Shown: positions 9,401 through 9,974 of the stretch, one piece after another | How positions within the stretch are numbered: the stretch's first letter is position 1 | How the letters are laid out: every line of letters begins with the position of its first letter | NCBI GenBank assembly: GCA_016296985.1 | Contig: JAEDHM010000048.1 | Span: 1-9,974, forward strand | Direction of reading: 5' to 3' | Length of the DNA: 9,974 bases | DNA from: Clostridia bacterium | GTDB taxonomy: Bacteria; Bacillota; Clostridia; Christensenellales; CAG-1252 | Position numbers and translations under genes: made by a program | Notes under the pieces: model-generated | The model's database searches: none | What the model was told of the DNA's origin: nothing | What the model saw: only the letters and a program-made list of their open reading frames with translations

Positions 9401-9454
9401 TTGGGGTAGCGCGTTCTTTGTAAATACGTTTATATCTTGCCAGAATTTTTCCAT
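6440..9454 (-). CDS. lacZ: Beta-galactosidase, LacZ-type glycoside hydrolase family 2
   Basis: The 1004-aa protein shows the full LacZ architecture. A sugar-binding jelly roll (about 30-205, with YTNLTYP and EDQDMWRLSGIFRDV) is followed by an Ig-like domain (about 207-310). The TIM barrel (about 312-600) is followed by a linker Ig domain and the large C-terminal beta-sandwich (about 730-1000, with GNGPHENYCDR). Catalytic residues are visible: acid/base Glu437 in WSLGNESG and nucleophile Glu520 in ILCEYSHCMGN. The Mg-site ETHG holds Glu393/His395, and RTCHYPN, FHPDYGHA, GGYIWDFADQS and FNGIVRADR are present. It should hydrolyse terminal beta-D-galactosides in the cytoplasm; no signal peptide is seen. 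One oddity is GGDVPA near the C-terminus (Ala976), where E. coli has GGDDSW with the galactoside-binding Trp999, so substrate preference may differ. It has its own promoter and a good AAAGGAG site 6 nt before the ATG. No transporter or regulator gene sits beside it. Confidence 0.95.
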   Translation of the reverse strand: MEKFWQDINVFTKNALPQSALPFPRNLQTEKENIISLNGEWDFIYFSSTKDLPENFFEVDFSSNFDKIQVPSNWQIKGYGIPQYTNLTYPKAIKTMGKIPYIHDEINPCGVYRKCFTIDNLDQEIRIRFGGINSCGYVYVNGNFVGYREDTFDYVEYDISDYCKIGENVLTVLVIQFSTGSYLEDQDMWRLSGIFRDVDLVFLNKKHFVDAFIQSVFDVNYTAVGLNATIKTNFMGCTVKLSLFDGEDLIAEKLVNSNRTADFFLGDLENIKLWSHEVPYLYTIRLELFDGDTLVDLRILKFGFRKVEIIREKEKQPYVALNGKKIKICGVNRHDFHPDYGHAVPREIIDSDLKLLKSNNITSVRTCHYPNSEYFYSKCDELGILVMCENNLETHGLAKRIPRNNKKWILHTNFRMANMVNAFKNHPSIIFWSLGNESGIGKAFEEMRKVAEEIDATRLIHYEPMHQVSDLVSEMYTVQTKMQKIADNKTIVHSRALWNNGVGYLLTSKAYKDKPFILCEYSHCMGNSLGNFADYWKDFEKNDRLVGGYIWDFADQSIKRVIDGKTQWTYGGDWGDTPNDGVFAFNGIVRADRSPNPALFEVKKLHERIKTTLDKKTFTVTNLRSFTDLSDVNLIVEKYVDGDFETSITKDLPTILAGESHTFTLPDEFFKGEGEIAITLHYCLNKETSYAGFGHEVANAQFVFGKWKKTRDKQNGEISVDNKNDLIVVNTIKGSYTFDKKSGGVSILDNNGKAITKSPIMPQFWRAMTNNDKYPPNNIADLCKLLNLDAYRKAMKRLKAVSVKGEFDDDCYEVEVKWSMPLITSLKTKYVVSKDGSLKAKMSLLPWRNLVRFGFEFATESNIKNIEFYGNGPHENYCDRKTSALLSKYKGEAEDFNHEYLYPQANGNHTNTRFLKLGEENGIEISMIKKPFEFSVSPYTTEMLDKSLHLHELEKSGYYTINVDGAQRGVGGDVPAMAMLKKPYKLPALKKYSFKVEINPFNKQ

Positions 9455-9460
9455 AAAAAA

Positions 9461-9467
9461 CTCCTTT
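9461..9467 (-). promoter_or_regulatory. lacZ ribosome binding site
   Basis: On the - strand AAAGGAG ends 6 nt before the ATG, a near-optimal Shine-Dalgarno that fixes the start at 9454. Confidence 0.88.
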
Positions 9468-9479
9468 TAGTTTTATTAA

Positions 9480-9508
9480 ATAATAACATAAAGTTATATT
9501 TAAGACAA
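9480..9508 (-). promoter_or_regulatory. Sigma-A-type promoter for lacZ
   Basis: On the - strand there is a -35 TTGTCT (9503-9508), a 17-bp spacer and an extended -10 TGTTATTAT (hexamer 9480-9485, TG motif at 9487-9488). Predicted transcription start is near 9473, giving a leader of about 19 nt. The -35 has 4 of 6 consensus bases and the -10 has 5 of 6 plus the TG extension. The assignment is by pattern only. Confidence 0.75.
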
Positions 9509-9529
9509 TACTTATTTCAAATATTGACT
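9503..9529. promoter_or_regulatory. Imperfect palindrome spanning both -35 boxes (candidate operator)
   Basis: CAATACTT (9506-9513) and AAATATTG (9519-9526) form inverted 8-bp arms (7 of 8 matching) around ATTTC. The symmetry extends with gaps to 9503 and 9529, so each arm overlaps one -35 box. Part of it follows simply from two -35 boxes facing apart. A repressor here could shut off both promoters, but no regulator is visible in the window. Confidence 0.35.
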
Positions 9530-9552
9530 GAGTTGTTTGTTTATGTTATAAT
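9524..9552 (+). promoter_or_regulatory. Strong sigma-A-type promoter for dnaX
   Basis: The -35 is TTGACT (9524-9529), the spacer is 17 bp and the -10 is a consensus TATAAT (9547-9552) with a TG extension (9544-9545). Predicted start is near 9559, giving a leader of about 50 nt. It is close to the best possible sigma-A promoter and fits a constitutively expressed replication gene. Confidence 0.88.
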
Positions 9553-9561
9553 AATAAACAG

Positions 9562-9597
9562 CGATTGGAAAGCTGATTTTTTCTTGCTTTCAAGTCG
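9562..9597 (+). promoter_or_regulatory. Leader stem-loop of the dnaX mRNA
   Basis: Bases 9562-9573 (CGATTGGAAAGC) pair with 9586-9597 (GCTTTCAAGTCG): ten Watson-Crick pairs, one U-G wobble and one G/A mismatch, around a 12-nt U-rich loop. It would begin about 3 nt after the predicted transcript start and end immediately before the Shine-Dalgarno AAAGGA. It is not a terminator, as no U-run follows the stem. A role in mRNA stability or translation control is inference. Confidence 0.55.
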
Positions 9598-9603
9598 AAA
9601 GGA
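9598..9603 (+). promoter_or_regulatory. dnaX ribosome binding site
   Basis: AAAGGA lies 7 nt before the ATG at 9611 and directly abuts the leader stem-loop. A nearer ATG at 9603 is out of frame with the DnaX protein and overlaps the site, so it is not the start. Confidence 0.85.
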
Positions 9604-9610
9604 TGGATTT

Positions 9611-9974
9611 ATGGCATACGTTTCCTTGTATAGAAAATACAGGCCAACTGATTTTAACAGCGTTATTGGACAGGATTATATCGTAACCACTTTGAAAAAC
9701 CAAGTAAAAAGTGGAAACGTTTCTCATGCTTATTTGTTTACAGGTACGAGAGGAACTGGTAAAACTACCGTTTCTCGTATTTTCGCAAAGGCTGTAAACT
9801 GCCTTTCACCAATTGACGGATCCCCCTGTGGAAAGTGCGCTGCTTGTCTTGCATCCGAACATGAAAATAACGTTGATATCATTGAAATTGACGCCGCATC
9901 AAACAATGGTGTTGATGATGCTCGCACCTTGAGAGACAGCGTTAATTTTGCTCCTGCCAACTCGAAATATAAGG
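9611..9974 (+). CDS. dnaX: DNA polymerase III subunit tau/gamma DnaX (N-terminal part; 3' end outside window)
   Basis: DnaX is the motor subunit of the replicative clamp loader, which uses ATP to open the beta clamp and place it on primed DNA. The 121 visible codons cover the start of the AAA+ module. They show the family N-terminus LYRKYRP (6-12), IGQ (19-21), Walker A GTRGTGKTT (45-53), a zinc site formed by Cys64, Cys73, Cys76 and Cys79, and the Walker B region DIIEIDAASNNGVDD (89-103). The start is fixed by AAAGGA and the family N-terminus. The frame stays open to the window end, so length and any internal frameshift that would yield a short gamma form cannot be judged. It is driven by its own strong promoter, divergent from lacZ; in many Firmicutes ybaB/ebfC and recR follow. 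Confidence 0.97.
   Translation, partial: MAYVSLYRKYRPTDFNSVIGQDYIVTTLKNQVKSGNVSHAYLFTGTRGTGKTTVSRIFAKAVNCLSPIDGSPCGKCAACLASEHENNVDIIEIDAASNNGVDDARTLRDSVNFAPANSKYK

Noticed and set aside
9400..9470. Catabolite-responsive (CcpA) site near the lacZ start
   Set aside because: TGTAAATACGTTTATA looks loosely similar, but the TGNAANCG spacing does not fit the consensus.
9555..9610. Signal recognition particle RNA or a riboswitch upstream of dnaX
   Set aside because: SRP RNA often lies here in Firmicutes, but the conserved GGTCAGG/GGAAGC core is absent and the space is too short. No known riboswitch core is recognisable; only a simple stem-loop is present.
1..9974. CRISPR array, tRNA/rRNA genes, insertion sequence ends or phage attachment sites
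   Set aside because: No regularly spaced repeats, no tRNA-like cloverleaf, and no transposase or terminal repeats were found; gene boundaries overlap or leave only 53 and 156 bp of free sequence.

Overview
The window is an AT-rich bacterial chromosome fragment. Gene content and order (mutS, mutL, miaA, an YnbB-type PLP enzyme, dnaX), purine-rich Shine-Dalgarno sites and a MutL with endonuclease motifs point to a Firmicutes/Clostridia-type organism, probably a gut or other anaerobe. That placement is inferred from gene content and is not a phylogenetic result. Nearly all of the sequence is coding, on five genes plus the beginning of a sixth.

Region 1 (1-6386, + strand) is a tightly packed operon. 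It holds the 3' part of mutS (mismatch recognition ATPase), mutL (mismatch repair ATPase/endonuclease), miaA (tRNA dimethylallyltransferase) and an YnbB/'methionine gamma-lyase family' PLP enzyme. mutS/mutL overlap by 14 nt, mutL/miaA by 4 nt (ATGA), and the miaA stop is 1 nt before the preferred start of the PLP gene, so translational coupling is likely throughout. The operon ends at a strong symmetric hairpin (6390-6421) that can terminate transcription from both sides.

Region 2 (6440-9454, - strand) is a complete 1004-codon LacZ-type glycoside hydrolase family 2 gene, convergent with the repair operon and divergent from dnaX. Its catalytic glutamates and most active-site motifs are intact. 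The conserved Trp near the C-terminus that helps bind galactosides in E. coli LacZ (Trp999) is replaced by Ala. It is the only obviously accessory gene in an otherwise housekeeping neighbourhood.

Region 3 (9455-9974) begins with a 156-bp divergent control region. Two strong sigma-A-type promoters, both with extended -10 boxes and 17-bp spacers, are arranged as near mirror images about position 9516; one faces lacZ and the other dnaX. The dnaX leader can fold into a 12-position stem-loop ending directly before its Shine-Dalgarno sequence. The first 121 codons of dnaX (clamp loader tau/gamma subunit) follow and run off the window.

Most of the window is ordinary, well-known machinery. I see no CRISPR array, transposon, tRNA/rRNA or clearly new multi-gene system. 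The points most worth a second look are the mirror-symmetric divergent promoter pair, the dnaX leader hairpin, the Trp-to-Ala change in the beta-galactosidase, the Glu-to-Asn change in the MutL metal-binding motif, and the missing hfq/hflX between miaA and the YnbB-type gene.
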